DNA of 64,000 nucleotides from assembly GCA_910584905.1 (NCBI GenBank), contig CAJUCQ010000070.1, positions 1-64,000 of the forward strand, written 5' to 3'. A program made the position numbers and the translations under genes. Shown here piece by piece: positions 32,874 to 41,052 of this stretch (position 1 is the stretch's first letter; the number at the start of each line of letters is the position of its first letter). The stretch is from an uncultured Muribaculaceae bacterium (lineage in GTDB: Bacteria > Bacteroidota > Bacteroidia > Bacteroidales > Muribaculaceae). The notes under the pieces are model-generated. The model was given only the letters and a program-made list of their open reading frames with translations. It had not been told where the DNA came from and did no database searches.

Positions 32874-34091
32874 ATGGCCAACATCTACGAACTGCGCCGC
32901 TACGGTCGCTTCGCTTTCCTAATCTCTGCCGCCGCCGTTGTCGCTTGCTTCTTCTATTTCTCAAACACCCTTGTCAGCGAACTTGCGGTGCAAGAGCGCG
33001 AACGCATGCAAATATGGGCCGACGCCACGAAAGAAATTGTGTCGAGCCCCGACGCCGACATCGACTTCCTCCTGCGCATAATCGAAGGGAACACCACAAT
33101 CCCCGTGCTCCTCACCGACGACCAAGGCAACATCCTGCGCCACCGCAACTTCAACCTCCCCGCCCCGCAGATTCCCGACGAATACGGATTCTACACCGAC
33201 CCCCCGGAAAACACCGAATACCTCCGCCGGAAACTCCGCCGACTCCAAGCCGACGCCTCAAACAAAATCGACATCGAGATTGCCCCCGGCCTGATGCAGC
33301 ACCTCTACTACGAAGACTCGACGCTCCTGAGGCGCATGAGCTGGTATCCGCTCATTCAGCTCGTCGTGATGCTCGCGTTCGTCGCCGTGGTCTACTTCGC
33401 CGTCCTGTCAACAAAAAAAGCCGAGCAGAACAAGGTGTGGGTTGGTCTCTCGAAAGAAACCGCCCACCAGCTCGGGACTCCCATATCATCACTCATGGCG
33501 TGGATGGAACTCCTCCCCGACTACGGCGTCGACGCCGACACCATAGCCGAAATGAACAAGGACATCAACCGCCTGAGCATGATTGCATCCCGATTCTCAA
33601 AAATAGGCTCCGTCCCCAAAATGGAAGCCGCCGACCTCGCCGCCCTCGTCGATCAGGCCGCATCATACATGAACTCGCGGATTTCCCCGCGAATATCCCT
33701 GCGATGGAACTCATCGGACCACCCGGCCCAAATCCCCGTGCGGGCATCAGCCCCTCTCCTCGAATGGGTTATCGAAAACCTCATCAAAAACGCCGTCGAC
33801 GCAATGGAAGGCTCGGGAAAAATCACCGTGACGACAAAATCCGACGCCGACGCCGCACGCGCCGTTATCGAAGTCAGCGACACCGGCAAAGGCATCGCCC
33901 GCAAAAACTTCAAAACCGTATTCAACCCCGGATACACCACCAAAAGCCGCGGATGGGGACTCGGCCTCACGCTCGCAAAACGCATCATCGAGGAATACCA
34001 CGGCGGACGCATATTCGTCAAAGACTCCACCCCCGGCGTCGGAACAACATTCCGCATCGAACTCCCGCAGGCCCCGCGCCCCGAATGTTAA
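32874..34091 (+). CDS. Sensor histidine kinase without a neighbouring response regulator
   Basis: The 405-aa protein has two membrane segments (about residues 12-32 and 158-178) around a 125-residue periplasmic domain. A short linker replaces a clear HAMP domain. The H-box SKETAHQLGTPISSL places the phosphoryl histidine at 198. The ATPase domain has an N-box ENLIKNAVDAM, G1 SDTGKGIARKN and G2 SRGWGLGLTLAKRI. No receiver or output gene lies next to it, so its partner is elsewhere. A hairpin at 34092-34123 starts right after its stop codon. Confidence 0.92.
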   Translation: MANIYELRRYGRFAFLISAAAVVACFFYFSNTLVSELAVQERERMQIWADATKEIVSSPDADIDFLLRIIEGNTTIPVLLTDDQGNILRHRNFNLPAPQIPDEYGFYTDPPENTEYLRRKLRRLQADASNKIDIEIAPGLMQHLYYEDSTLLRRMSWYPLIQLVVMLAFVAVVYFAVLSTKKAEQNKVWVGLSKETAHQLGTPISSLMAWMELLPDYGVDADTIAEMNKDINRLSMIASRFSKIGSVPKMEAADLAALVDQAASYMNSRISPRISLRWNSSDHPAQIPVRASAPLLEWVIENLIKNAVDAMEGSGKITVTTKSDADAARAVIEVSDTGKGIARKNFKTVFNPGYTTKSRGWGLGLTLAKRIIEEYHGGRIFVKDSTPGVGTTFRIELPQAPRPEC

Positions 34092-34123
34092 TTGTCGCCG
34101 CCCGGCACACACGGCGGCGACAA
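34092..34123 (+). terminator. Hairpin directly after the histidine kinase gene
   Basis: TTGTCGCCGCC (34092-34102) pairs perfectly with GGCGGCGACAA (34113-34123) over a 10-nt loop. There is no T-tract, so termination here would be weak or Rho-assisted. It separates the aroB-kinase operon from the terminase cassette. Confidence 0.55.
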
Positions 34124-34139
34124 CGCCCCGCATATATGT

Positions 34140-34184
34140 TAATTTTGCGCTATGGCCCGTAATTCCGGCCATAGCGCAAAATTT
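34140..34184 (+). promoter_or_regulatory. Promoter element embedded in a 17-bp inverted repeat, upstream of the terminase cassette
   Basis: The -7 box TAATTTTG (34140-34147) overlaps the left arm of a perfect 17-bp inverted repeat: 34141-34157 (AATTTTGCGCTATGGCC) and 34167-34183, with a 9-bp spacer. No good -33 TTTG is seen. The right arm ends one base before the ATG at 34185. There is no U-tract on either strand, so I read this as an operator-type dyad covering the start of transcription, not as a terminator. Confidence 0.6.
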
Positions 34185-36680
34185 ATGAAAAACACAATCA
34201 CAATCCGCCCCACGGCCCTCATCGCCGACGCAGGCGACAGCATCGGCAAAACCCGCACGCTGAGATGCAAGGGCCTGCGCCCGGGGCCTGAAGACTCCCT
34301 CGTCAGCCTCAGCCCGTCGGGCCGCATCTCGGGGCCGCAAGGACTCCGCCCCCTCACGAGCCTCCACATCGACGGCGACGAAGCAACCCTCTTCGCCGCC
34401 GGACGCACCCTCATGATGCAATACGGCCCCCTGAGCGCCGACCGGCCCCTCGTCAAACTCCTGTATCCCGTGCTCCCCGCAAAAGCCGTATGCGCCGCCG
34501 CAAGCGGCAACACGGCCACGCTGATGCTCCTCTCCGACGAGGGCGTGCCCTCGGTGATGCGCATAGCCTTCGACGGACGGACTCCCAAGGTGCTCCCCGA
34601 CCCGTCGGCCTACCCCGCGCTCACCATCTCGGCAGTCGCCGCAGGCAACTTCTCGGCCGTCACCCCCACACGCTCCATCCCCGCCGACTTCCTCAGCTCA
34701 TCGGCCCTGCGGCGCGTCGACGTCGCCGCCTTGTCCGACGACCTCTGCGACGCCTACACACGCTGCGCCGACGCGGCAGCCGCCGCCGGGGTATACCTCC
34801 AGCCGGCCCTTGCCCGCTACCGCCTCGTCGACGCCCGAGGCCACCGCCTGTTCGAAAGCCCGCCTGTGCTCCTCTCGCGCGACGCAAGCGCCGTATCCGT
34901 CCCCTCGGGCTTCATCGAGCGCTCGCTATCGCCCGAAGGCCTCGTCGGCGCCCACACGCTCAACATCGCCGCATGGCGCCCGCGGATTGCCATTCCCGTC
35001 GGATTCGCCTCCCAAGCCCCGGAAGTGGCCGCCGTAGAGCTGATTGTGAGCGAACAGTTCCACCCCTTCCACCCCGACGCGCCCGCCACGGCGCTGGCCG
35101 TGCGCCGCGGCAACGACCACGTCGTGCGCGTGAGCCTCCCCGGCGCATCATTCGGCCTCTCGCCCTCGTCCGAGAACGCCTCGGCGCGGCGTCTCGCCGA
35201 GGCCTGCGCCGCCTTCGACAGCATGAGCCGCACGGTTGCGAGGATAGTTCTCGACCCGGCCGACGACAGCGCCCGCAGCCTCACGGCATCACTCTCCCCC
35301 GGCGCGGACGTCGCCGCGAGCGTCAGGCGCATGGACGCCGCAATCGCCGCCTCCAAGCCGCCGACGGCGACGGACGGCCCCGTGTGGCCCGACACGCTGT
35401 GGGGAAGCTCGACGGCATCCGACGCCTCGACCCTGCTGTGGGGCGGCATCGCAAGGATACGATTCGGAGGATACAGGCTCAGCTCTTTCGCCATCGCGCG
35501 CAAGGCCGATTCCGGACGCTGGCGCGGCGGCGTCAGCGTCAGATTCGCCGACGGCACCGAACGCGTCGTCACCGCCGAAGAAGGCTCAGCCAACGCCCCG
35601 ACGCTCCTCTCGCCGGTGCTGTCGTACCCCTCGGCCGACGCCGTTGAAATGCGCGTGCAGCTCACCCTCGACTCGCTCACATTCGACTGCCGCTACCCCC
35701 TCTCGCCCGACCCCTCGGGGCGCATGGCCCTCTACATCAGCCCGAGATTCGCGCCCATCGACATCTCCCAAGGCGAGAAAAAGCTTTTTGAAGTCGAGGA
35801 GGAGGTTCGCGCCCCGGGCGCTTCGGCCGGAGCCGTGGCCATCTGCCGAGCCGACGAGCCCCTCACAGCCGCCGACATCGTAAGCATCCCCTCGGGCGCT
35901 CCCGTCGCGGCAATAGCGCCCGCGCTTTCGGGCAATCAGGGCTGGGAGTTCGGGAGGCGCAGATTCGTCGTCGCCACTGCCGACGCCCTCTACAGCCTCG
36001 CCGTAAGCGCCTCCGGCCATTCGCTGCGACGCATATACGCCCGGGGCATCAGCCGCCCGGATGCAATAACCGCCGCCGGGCCGCACGGCGTCTATGCGCT
36101 GACCTCCGACGCGACGCTCCTCAATATTTCGCCCGCAGGCACGCTGAAGCGCGTGCGCCGCGAGGTCGCCGGGCCGTTCCTGCAATACCTCCCGGCCTCG
36201 GGCGCGCTGGCTTGCGGCGGGGGCGAAATCATCGACATCGACGCCGGATGCGCCTTCGTCCACCCCTCGCTTGCGAAGATGACGGAGGCTTTCGCGGCCT
36301 GCGCGCGGCCCGTCGGATCCGACGCCGACGGGCTAATCCTTCCCGATGAGCAGGAGATTGCCGACGCCGCGGCCTCGTCGATGCCCGTCGACTGGCTATG
36401 CCGGATAGACCTCCGCGAACGCCGCCCCTCGGCCATAATCTTCGACTTTGCGGCCACGCGCGCCGACTTTTTTATCGACCTGCGGCAGGACTGCCTCACC
36501 GCCGCCGACGAGGAGTCGCCGGCCGTATGCGTGGCGCTCGTCCACGGGAGCATCCGCGGCCCTCTGCGCCTGCGCCTCCACGGACGGCGAGCCTCCTTCC
36601 CGCGAATACGCATGAGGATTCACGGCCGCGTCAGCCCGGATTTTGTATTCCGCTCATTCACTTTATGCTATGACAACTGA
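34185..36680 (+). CDS. 831-aa protein of unknown function, partner of the terminase
   Basis: I start at the ATG at 34185 (MKNTITIRPTALIADAGDSI). An upstream in-frame ATG at 34152 lies in the inverted repeat, only 4 nt after the -7 box, and would add 11 residues. There is no signal peptide and no membrane segment. The chain is beta-rich; residues about 585-690 (GRRRFVVATADALYSLAVS, HGVYALTSDATLLNISPAG) look like propeller blades, and the C-terminus has a beta-sandwich-like run (RIRMRIHGRVSPDFVFRSF). This would fit a phage tail, hub or head-completion protein, but I recognise no named family. It overlaps terL by 11 nt. Confidence 0.7.
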   Translation: MKNTITIRPTALIADAGDSIGKTRTLRCKGLRPGPEDSLVSLSPSGRISGPQGLRPLTSLHIDGDEATLFAAGRTLMMQYGPLSADRPLVKLLYPVLPAKAVCAAASGNTATLMLLSDEGVPSVMRIAFDGRTPKVLPDPSAYPALTISAVAAGNFSAVTPTRSIPADFLSSSALRRVDVAALSDDLCDAYTRCADAAAAAGVYLQPALARYRLVDARGHRLFESPPVLLSRDASAVSVPSGFIERSLSPEGLVGAHTLNIAAWRPRIAIPVGFASQAPEVAAVELIVSEQFHPFHPDAPATALAVRRGNDHVVRVSLPGASFGLSPSSENASARRLAEACAAFDSMSRTVARIVLDPADDSARSLTASLSPGADVAASVRRMDAAIAASKPPTATDGPVWPDTLWGSSTASDASTLLWGGIARIRFGGYRLSSFAIARKADSGRWRGGVSVRFADGTERVVTAEEGSANAPTLLSPVLSYPSADAVEMRVQLTLDSLTFDCRYPLSPDPSGRMALYISPRFAPIDISQGEKKLFEVEEEVRAPGASAGAVAICRADEPLTAADIVSIPSGAPVAAIAPALSGNQGWEFGRRRFVVATADALYSLAVSASGHSLRRIYARGISRPDAITAAGPHGVYALTSDATLLNISPAGTLKRVRREVAGPFLQYLPASGALACGGGEIIDIDAGCAFVHPSLAKMTEAFAACARPVGSDADGLILPDEQEIADAAASSMPVDWLCRIDLRERRPSAIIFDFAATRADFFIDLRQDCLTAADEESPAVCVALVHGSIRGPLRLRLHGRRASFPRIRMRIHGRVSPDFVFRSFTLCYDN

Positions 36681-38499
36681 AGAGATACTCCTTGAAAACG
36701 AAAGGCGCATGAGTCTGCGTCGGACCGACTACGACCCCGTGGCGGGCGTGGGATGCTTGGGCCCGCGCGTGAAGGTGAAGACGCCCTTCGGCCGGGGCGA
36801 CGAGGCCTTTGTGCCCGAGGCGATGGTGCGCGACCCCCAATACGGCGAGGCGCGCCGGAGCATGGCCGCATGGAAGCGCCTGCGATGCCGCCACGATTTT
36901 GAATACTGGTGCGCCACCTGCGCCACTATCCGCGACAAGACCTCGGGGCGCGACGTCCGCTTCATCCTCAACGCGCCGCAGCGCCGCGTGGCCGCCGTCC
37001 TCGAAGCCGACCGCACCGCCGGCCGCCCCATACGCATGATTCTGCTGAAAGCCCGCCAGTGGGGCGGCTCGACGCTCGTTCAGCTCTATATGGCATGGAT
37101 TCAGTCGTGCCGACGCACTAACTGGCACTCGCTCATCTGCGCCCACGTCAAGGACACGTCGAGTGTAATCCGCGGCATGTACACCAAGCTCCTCGCCGAC
37201 TATCCGCCCGAGCTGTGGGAAGGCGACGAGCGGCCCGAATTCAAATCGTTCGAACGCGCGCAGAACGTGCGCGTCATCGCCGGGCGCGGATGCCGCGTCT
37301 CAATCGGCTCGGCCGAGCGGCAGGAAGCCATCCGCGGCTCCGACTACGCTATGGCCCACCTCTCGGAGACGGCCTTCTGGCCCGACACGCCGACGCGCTC
37401 GCCCGCCGATTTTATCCGCGCCGTTTCCGGAGCGATAGCCTTGGTGGCGGACTCGCTCGTGGTCATTGAGTCGACGGCCAACGGCGTTGGCAATTTCTTT
37501 CACGCCGAGTGGATACGCTGCAAGGAGGGGCGCGGCGACAAGCACGCCGTGTTTGTGTCGTGGCACGAAATTGAAATCTACCGTCTCGACCCTCCCGACG
37601 CGGCGGCCTTCGTCGCCGCATGGGGCGAGAGCGAGCGGGCGCTCTGGGACCTCGGGCTGTGTGTCGACCAGATTTACTGGTATGCCGTCAAGCGGCGCGA
37701 ATACAGCTCGCCGCATCGGATGATGGCCGAGTTTCCGACCACGGACACCGAGGCCTTCATCAACACGGGTTCGGGCGTGTTTCCCAACGAAGCCGTGGAG
37801 CGCCTGCGCGCGGCCTGCGAGGCGGGCGCGAGCGTGCCTGTCGAGCCCTTCGGCAAATCCGACCGCTCGACGCCCATGCGCCGGTGGCGCGCGCCGGAGC
37901 CGTGGCGGCGCTACGTCGTGGCCGTCGACGTCGGCGGCCGCAGCGCCAAGTCCGACTGGTCGGTCATCGCGGTGGTGGCGCGCGGCGAGCTGCCGGAAGT
38001 CGTGGCGCAATGGCGCGGTCATGTCGACCACGATATTCTCGCTGACACGGCCATCGCCATGGCCCGTCAGTACAACGACGCTCTTCTTGCCATCGAAAGC
38101 AACACGCTTGAATGCGAGGCGGCGGATTCGAATCTGTTTGTGCTCGCGCGCATCGCGGCGCGCTATAAGAATCTTTATCGCCGCCACAGCTACGACGCCG
38201 CCACGCGCGAGCTTACCACGCGCATAGGGTTCCATACAAATCGGGCCACGAAGGCCATGCTCGTCAACACGCTTATAGGCTATGTCCGCGACGGCGCCTA
38301 TATCGAGCACGACTCCGATGCCTGCAACGAGATGGTCACGTACGAGGCGCGTTCCAACGGGTCTTTCGGGGCCAAGCGGGGTTATCACGATGACATCCTT
38401 ATGACGCGCGCCATAGCCCTCCATATTCTTGAAGAGACGGCTCCGGCGCTCACTCCCGCCGAGGAGCGCCGGATATGGGATGAATCGGCGCCGCGCTGA
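36670..38499 (+). CDS. Phage-type terminase large subunit (TerL)
   Basis: From the ATG at 36670 the product is 609 aa. The ATPase half has a TerL Walker A LLKARQWGGSTLVQ (about residues 125-138), a Walker B-like YAMAHLSETAFW (about 226-237) and the coupling motif VVIESTANGVGN (about 264-275). The RNase H-fold nuclease half keeps its acidic residues: Asp420 in VVAVDVGGRSAKSDWS, Glu475 in LLAIESNTLE and Asp574/575 in GYHDDILMTRAIAL. All catalytic sites look intact. TerL normally pumps phage DNA into a prohead, yet no small terminase, portal or capsid gene is nearby. It ends convergent with the ribosomal operon. Confidence 0.88.
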   Translation: MTTEEILLENERRMSLRRTDYDPVAGVGCLGPRVKVKTPFGRGDEAFVPEAMVRDPQYGEARRSMAAWKRLRCRHDFEYWCATCATIRDKTSGRDVRFILNAPQRRVAAVLEADRTAGRPIRMILLKARQWGGSTLVQLYMAWIQSCRRTNWHSLICAHVKDTSSVIRGMYTKLLADYPPELWEGDERPEFKSFERAQNVRVIAGRGCRVSIGSAERQEAIRGSDYAMAHLSETAFWPDTPTRSPADFIRAVSGAIALVADSLVVIESTANGVGNFFHAEWIRCKEGRGDKHAVFVSWHEIEIYRLDPPDAAAFVAAWGESERALWDLGLCVDQIYWYAVKRREYSSPHRMMAEFPTTDTEAFINTGSGVFPNEAVERLRAACEAGASVPVEPFGKSDRSTPMRRWRAPEPWRRYVVAVDVGGRSAKSDWSVIAVVARGELPEVVAQWRGHVDHDILADTAIAMARQYNDALLAIESNTLECEAADSNLFVLARIAARYKNLYRRHSYDAATRELTTRIGFHTNRATKAMLVNTLIGYVRDGAYIEHDSDACNEMVTYEARSNGSFGAKRGYHDDILMTRAIALHILEETAPALTPAEERRIWDESAPR

Positions 38500-38512
38500 G
38501 GGCGGCGCCACA

Positions 38513-38562
38513 AAAAGAGAACGCCTCCGGCGCTCCCTTGAAAGGGGGCATCGGAGGCGTTC
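38513..38562 (-). terminator. Terminator of the ribosomal protein operon
   Basis: GAACGCCTCCG (38519-38529) and CGGAGGCGTTC (38552-38562) form an 11-bp stem. On the minus strand the stem is followed by TCTTTTTG, so it stops transcripts leaving rplQ. It lies 14 nt after the terL stop and may also slow terL transcripts arriving from the left. Confidence 0.82.
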
Positions 38563-38583
38563 CGAATTATGAAAAAAAAATTC

Positions 38584-39063
38584 TTATTCAGCTGCAGCTT
38601 CAGCGGCGGGTGCTTCGGCGGCGGGAGCTTCGGGAGCGGCCTTCTTGGCGCCGCGGCTGCGGCGGGTGCGGGTCTTGGTCTCCTTCTTGTCCTTGAGCAT
38701 TGCTTCGTTGAAGTCAACGAGCTCGATGAAGCAGGTCTTGGCGTTGTCGCCGAGACGGTTGCCGGTCTTGAGGATGCGGGTGTAACCGCCGTTGCGTTCG
38801 GCGATTTTCTCAGCTACTACGCCGAAGAGTTCCTTGATGGCCTCTTTGTTCTGGAGGTAGCTGAAGACGAGACGGCGGTTGGCCATCGAGTCGTCCTTGG
38901 CGCGGTTGATCAGAGGCTCGGCATACACGCGCAGGGCCTTTGCTTTGGCAAGGGTGGTGAAGATGCGCTTGTGCATGATGAGCGAGGTGGTCATGTTAGC
39001 CAGAAGGGCGTCGCGATGTGCCTTCGTGCGGCTAAGGTGATTGAATTTCTTATTGTGTCTCAT
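38584..39063 (-). CDS. rplQ: 50S ribosomal protein L17
   Basis: The 159-aa protein starts MRHNKKFNHLSRTKAHRDAL and contains HKRIFTTLAKAKALRVYAEP, both hallmark L17 blocks. The core ends near residue 125; beyond it is a basic stretch (KKETKTRTRRSRGAKK) and an Ala/Glu/Pro-rich tail (PEAPAAEAPAAEAAAE), an extension also seen in other Bacteroidetes. It is the last gene of the operon, 8 nt after rpoA. Confidence 0.97.
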   Translation of the reverse strand: MRHNKKFNHLSRTKAHRDALLANMTTSLIMHKRIFTTLAKAKALRVYAEPLINRAKDDSMANRRLVFSYLQNKEAIKELFGVVAEKIAERNGGYTRILKTGNRLGDNAKTCFIELVDFNEAMLKDKKETKTRTRRSRGAKKAAPEAPAAEAPAAEAAAE

Positions 39064-39071
39064 CGTTGGGT

Positions 39072-40064
39072 TTACTCTTTATCTAATTTGTACTTGGAGA
39101 TGTCCATGCCGAAGGAGAGGTTGAGGCTCGTGAGGAGGCTCTCGAGTTCGACGAGGGACTTTTTACCGAAGTTGCGGAATTTGAGCAGATCGGTTTTGTT
39201 GAACACCACGAGTTCGGCGAGGGTTTCGACTTCGGCGCTCTTGAGGCAGTTGAGTGCGCGCACGGAGAGCTGCATGTCGACGAGCTTCGACTTGAGGAGT
39301 TGGCGCATGTGGAGCACTTCCTCGTCGAATTCCTCGCTGGGGTCGGGTTCGTTTGTCTCCAGAGTAATCTTTTCGTCGGAGAACAGCATGAAATGATAAA
39401 TCAGAATCTTTGCCGCTTCCTTGATAGCTTCCTTGGGGAGAATCGAGCCGTTGGTGGTGATTTCAAGGGTGAGCTTGTCGTAGTCGGTTTTCTGGTCTAC
39501 GCGGTAGTTTTCTACCGTGTACTTCACATTCTTGATGGGCGTGTAGATTGAGTCGATGGCGATGGTATGGATGTCATCCTGAGGGGTGACATTCTCCTCG
39601 GCGGGAACCCAGCCGCGGCCCTTGTTGATGGTAAGTGCGATAGTGAAACTTGCGTCAGGATCCAAATGACAGATCACCAGCTCGGGATTCATCACTTCGA
39701 ATCCGTTGAGAGCCTTGGCGATGTCGCCGGCCGTGAACACTTCTTTCCCCGATACGGTAATGGTGACACGCTCGTTCTCGGTCTCTTCGACTTTCTGTTT
39801 GAGGTCGACTTGCTTGAGGTTGAGAATGATGTTCGTGACATCTTCCTTAACGCCGGGAATGGCATCGAATTCGTTTTTAACGCCGTCGATTTTGATCGAG
39901 GAGATCGCGTAGCCCTCCAGAGAGGAGAGCAGTACGCGACGGAGGGCGTTGCCCACGGTGATGCCATAGCCGGGCTCCAAAGGCTTGAACTCGAATTTGC
40001 CGAAGAAATTGTCGGCTTCGAGCATTACGACGTTTTCAGGTTTTTGGAATGCTAAAATAGCCAT
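39072..40064 (-). CDS. rpoA: DNA-directed RNA polymerase subunit alpha
   Basis: The ATG ending at 40064 gives the expected 330 aa (MAILAFQKPENVVMLEADNF); the frame upstream runs into rpsD and is not used. The N-terminal dimerisation domain has GYGITVGNALRRVLLSSLEG, and the C-terminal domain (alpha-CTD, after an acidic linker near residue 245) has LSVRALNCLKSAEVETLAEL and FRNFGKKSLVELESLLTSL. It lies 23 nt after rpsD. Confidence 0.98.
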   Translation of the reverse strand: MAILAFQKPENVVMLEADNFFGKFEFKPLEPGYGITVGNALRRVLLSSLEGYAISSIKIDGVKNEFDAIPGVKEDVTNIILNLKQVDLKQKVEETENERVTITVSGKEVFTAGDIAKALNGFEVMNPELVICHLDPDASFTIALTINKGRGWVPAEENVTPQDDIHTIAIDSIYTPIKNVKYTVENYRVDQKTDYDKLTLEITTNGSILPKEAIKEAAKILIYHFMLFSDEKITLETNEPDPSEEFDEEVLHMRQLLKSKLVDMQLSVRALNCLKSAEVETLAELVVFNKTDLLKFRNFGKKSLVELESLLTSLNLSFGMDISKYKLDKE

Positions 40065-40087
40065 GGATCTTGTTGCTTGGTTAGAAA

Positions 40088-40696
40088 TTACGACTTGGAG
40101 TAGAGCTCGACGATCAGCTGTTCCTTGATGTTTTCGGGGATATCCTCGCGTGCGGGCACGTGGAGGAGTTTGCCGCTCTTGGAGGCTTCGTCCCATTCAA
40201 TCCAAGGATATTTGCTGTGGTTGAAGCCGGCGAGTGCGTCGGCGATAACTTCGAGGCTCTTGGAGCGTTCGCGCACGCCGATGACGTCGCCGGGCTTGAG
40301 AGCGTAGGAGGGGATGTTCACAACCTCGCCGTTGACGGTGATGTGGCGGTGAAGGACGAGCTGGCGGGCGGCGGCGCGGGTGGGCGCGATGCCGAGGCGG
40401 TAAACGACGTTGTCGAGACGGCCTTCGAGGAGCTGGAGGAGGATTTCACCGGTGATACCCTTCATGCGCGACGCGCGGTCGAAGAGGTTGCGGAACTGCT
40501 TTTCGAGCAGGCCGTAGGTGTATTTGGCTTTCTGCTTTTCGCGGAGCTGAACGCCGTATTCACTCGTCTTGCGACGCTTGTTGGCGCCATGCTGGCCCGG
40601 GGGGAAGTTGCGACGTGCGAGGACTTTGTCTTCACCGAAGATAGCTTCGCCGAACTTGCGGGCGATTTTGGTCTTGGGACCTGTGTATCTTGCCAT
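40088..40696 (-). CDS. rpsD: 30S ribosomal protein S4
   Basis: The 202-aa protein begins MARYTGPKTKIARKFGEAIF, has the S4 RNA-binding domain (ARQLVLHRHITVNGEVVNIP) and the C-terminal block YPWIEWDEASKSGKLLHVPA. It lacks the N-terminal zinc-binding cysteines, so it is the zinc-independent (C-minus) form. It follows rpsK after an unusually long 356-nt spacer. S4 represses its own operon in some bacteria; whether that spacer is the target here is unknown. Confidence 0.98.
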   Translation of the reverse strand: MARYTGPKTKIARKFGEAIFGEDKVLARRNFPPGQHGANKRRKTSEYGVQLREKQKAKYTYGLLEKQFRNLFDRASRMKGITGEILLQLLEGRLDNVVYRLGIAPTRAAARQLVLHRHITVNGEVVNIPSYALKPGDVIGVRERSKSLEVIADALAGFNHSKYPWIEWDEASKSGKLLHVPAREDIPENIKEQLIVELYSKS

Positions 40697-41052
40697 TGTT
40701 GTGTTGGGTCTGTTAATGTGGTTTTCTGTCGTGGCGGGCTTGCGGGGTCAGCGCTGTGACTGGTTGCTCTTGTTGTCCGCGGGACGCTTGCGCGGGGTTC
40801 CGCGATGGTTTCGCTTCCGAGGTGCTTGTCGCGCTGTGCTCGGAATCTGCGGCTTCATTGCGGGCCGGCAAGGCCGGAAAGCGGTGGCTGGGAACGCTTG
40901 TCAAGGGGAGCGCCCGGCTCCGGCTTTCATCAACCCTTGGCTCGGGGTCGAACGGCAGTCACGGAGGCTGACGGCCTCACGAGTCCTGACAGAGTGTTGA
41001 AGATAGTTGTTTGATACGTACTAAAAGATAATGCGAGCGGTGGGGCCGATCA
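40697..41052 (-). other. 356-nt spacer between rpsK and rpsD
   Basis: This is the only large gap in the alpha-operon part of the cluster. It is GC-rich, has no start-to-stop frame with recognisable protein features on either strand and no TAnnTTTG promoter. Short complementary runs such as CCGGCCTTGCCGG (on the minus strand) can form hairpins. A structured leader for rpsD or a relict sequence are both possible. Confidence 0.5.

Noticed and set aside
34141..34183. Inverted repeat read as an intrinsic terminator
   Set aside because: No U-tract follows on either strand, and it overlaps a promoter box and start codon.
34152..34184. Upstream ATG of the 831-aa protein
   Set aside because: It lies 4 nt after the -7 box, at or before the expected transcription start, so the ATG at 34185 is preferred.
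34185..38499. Full prophage
   Set aside because: Only a terminase and one unknown protein are present; no capsid, portal, integrase, lysis gene or attachment-site pair is visible.
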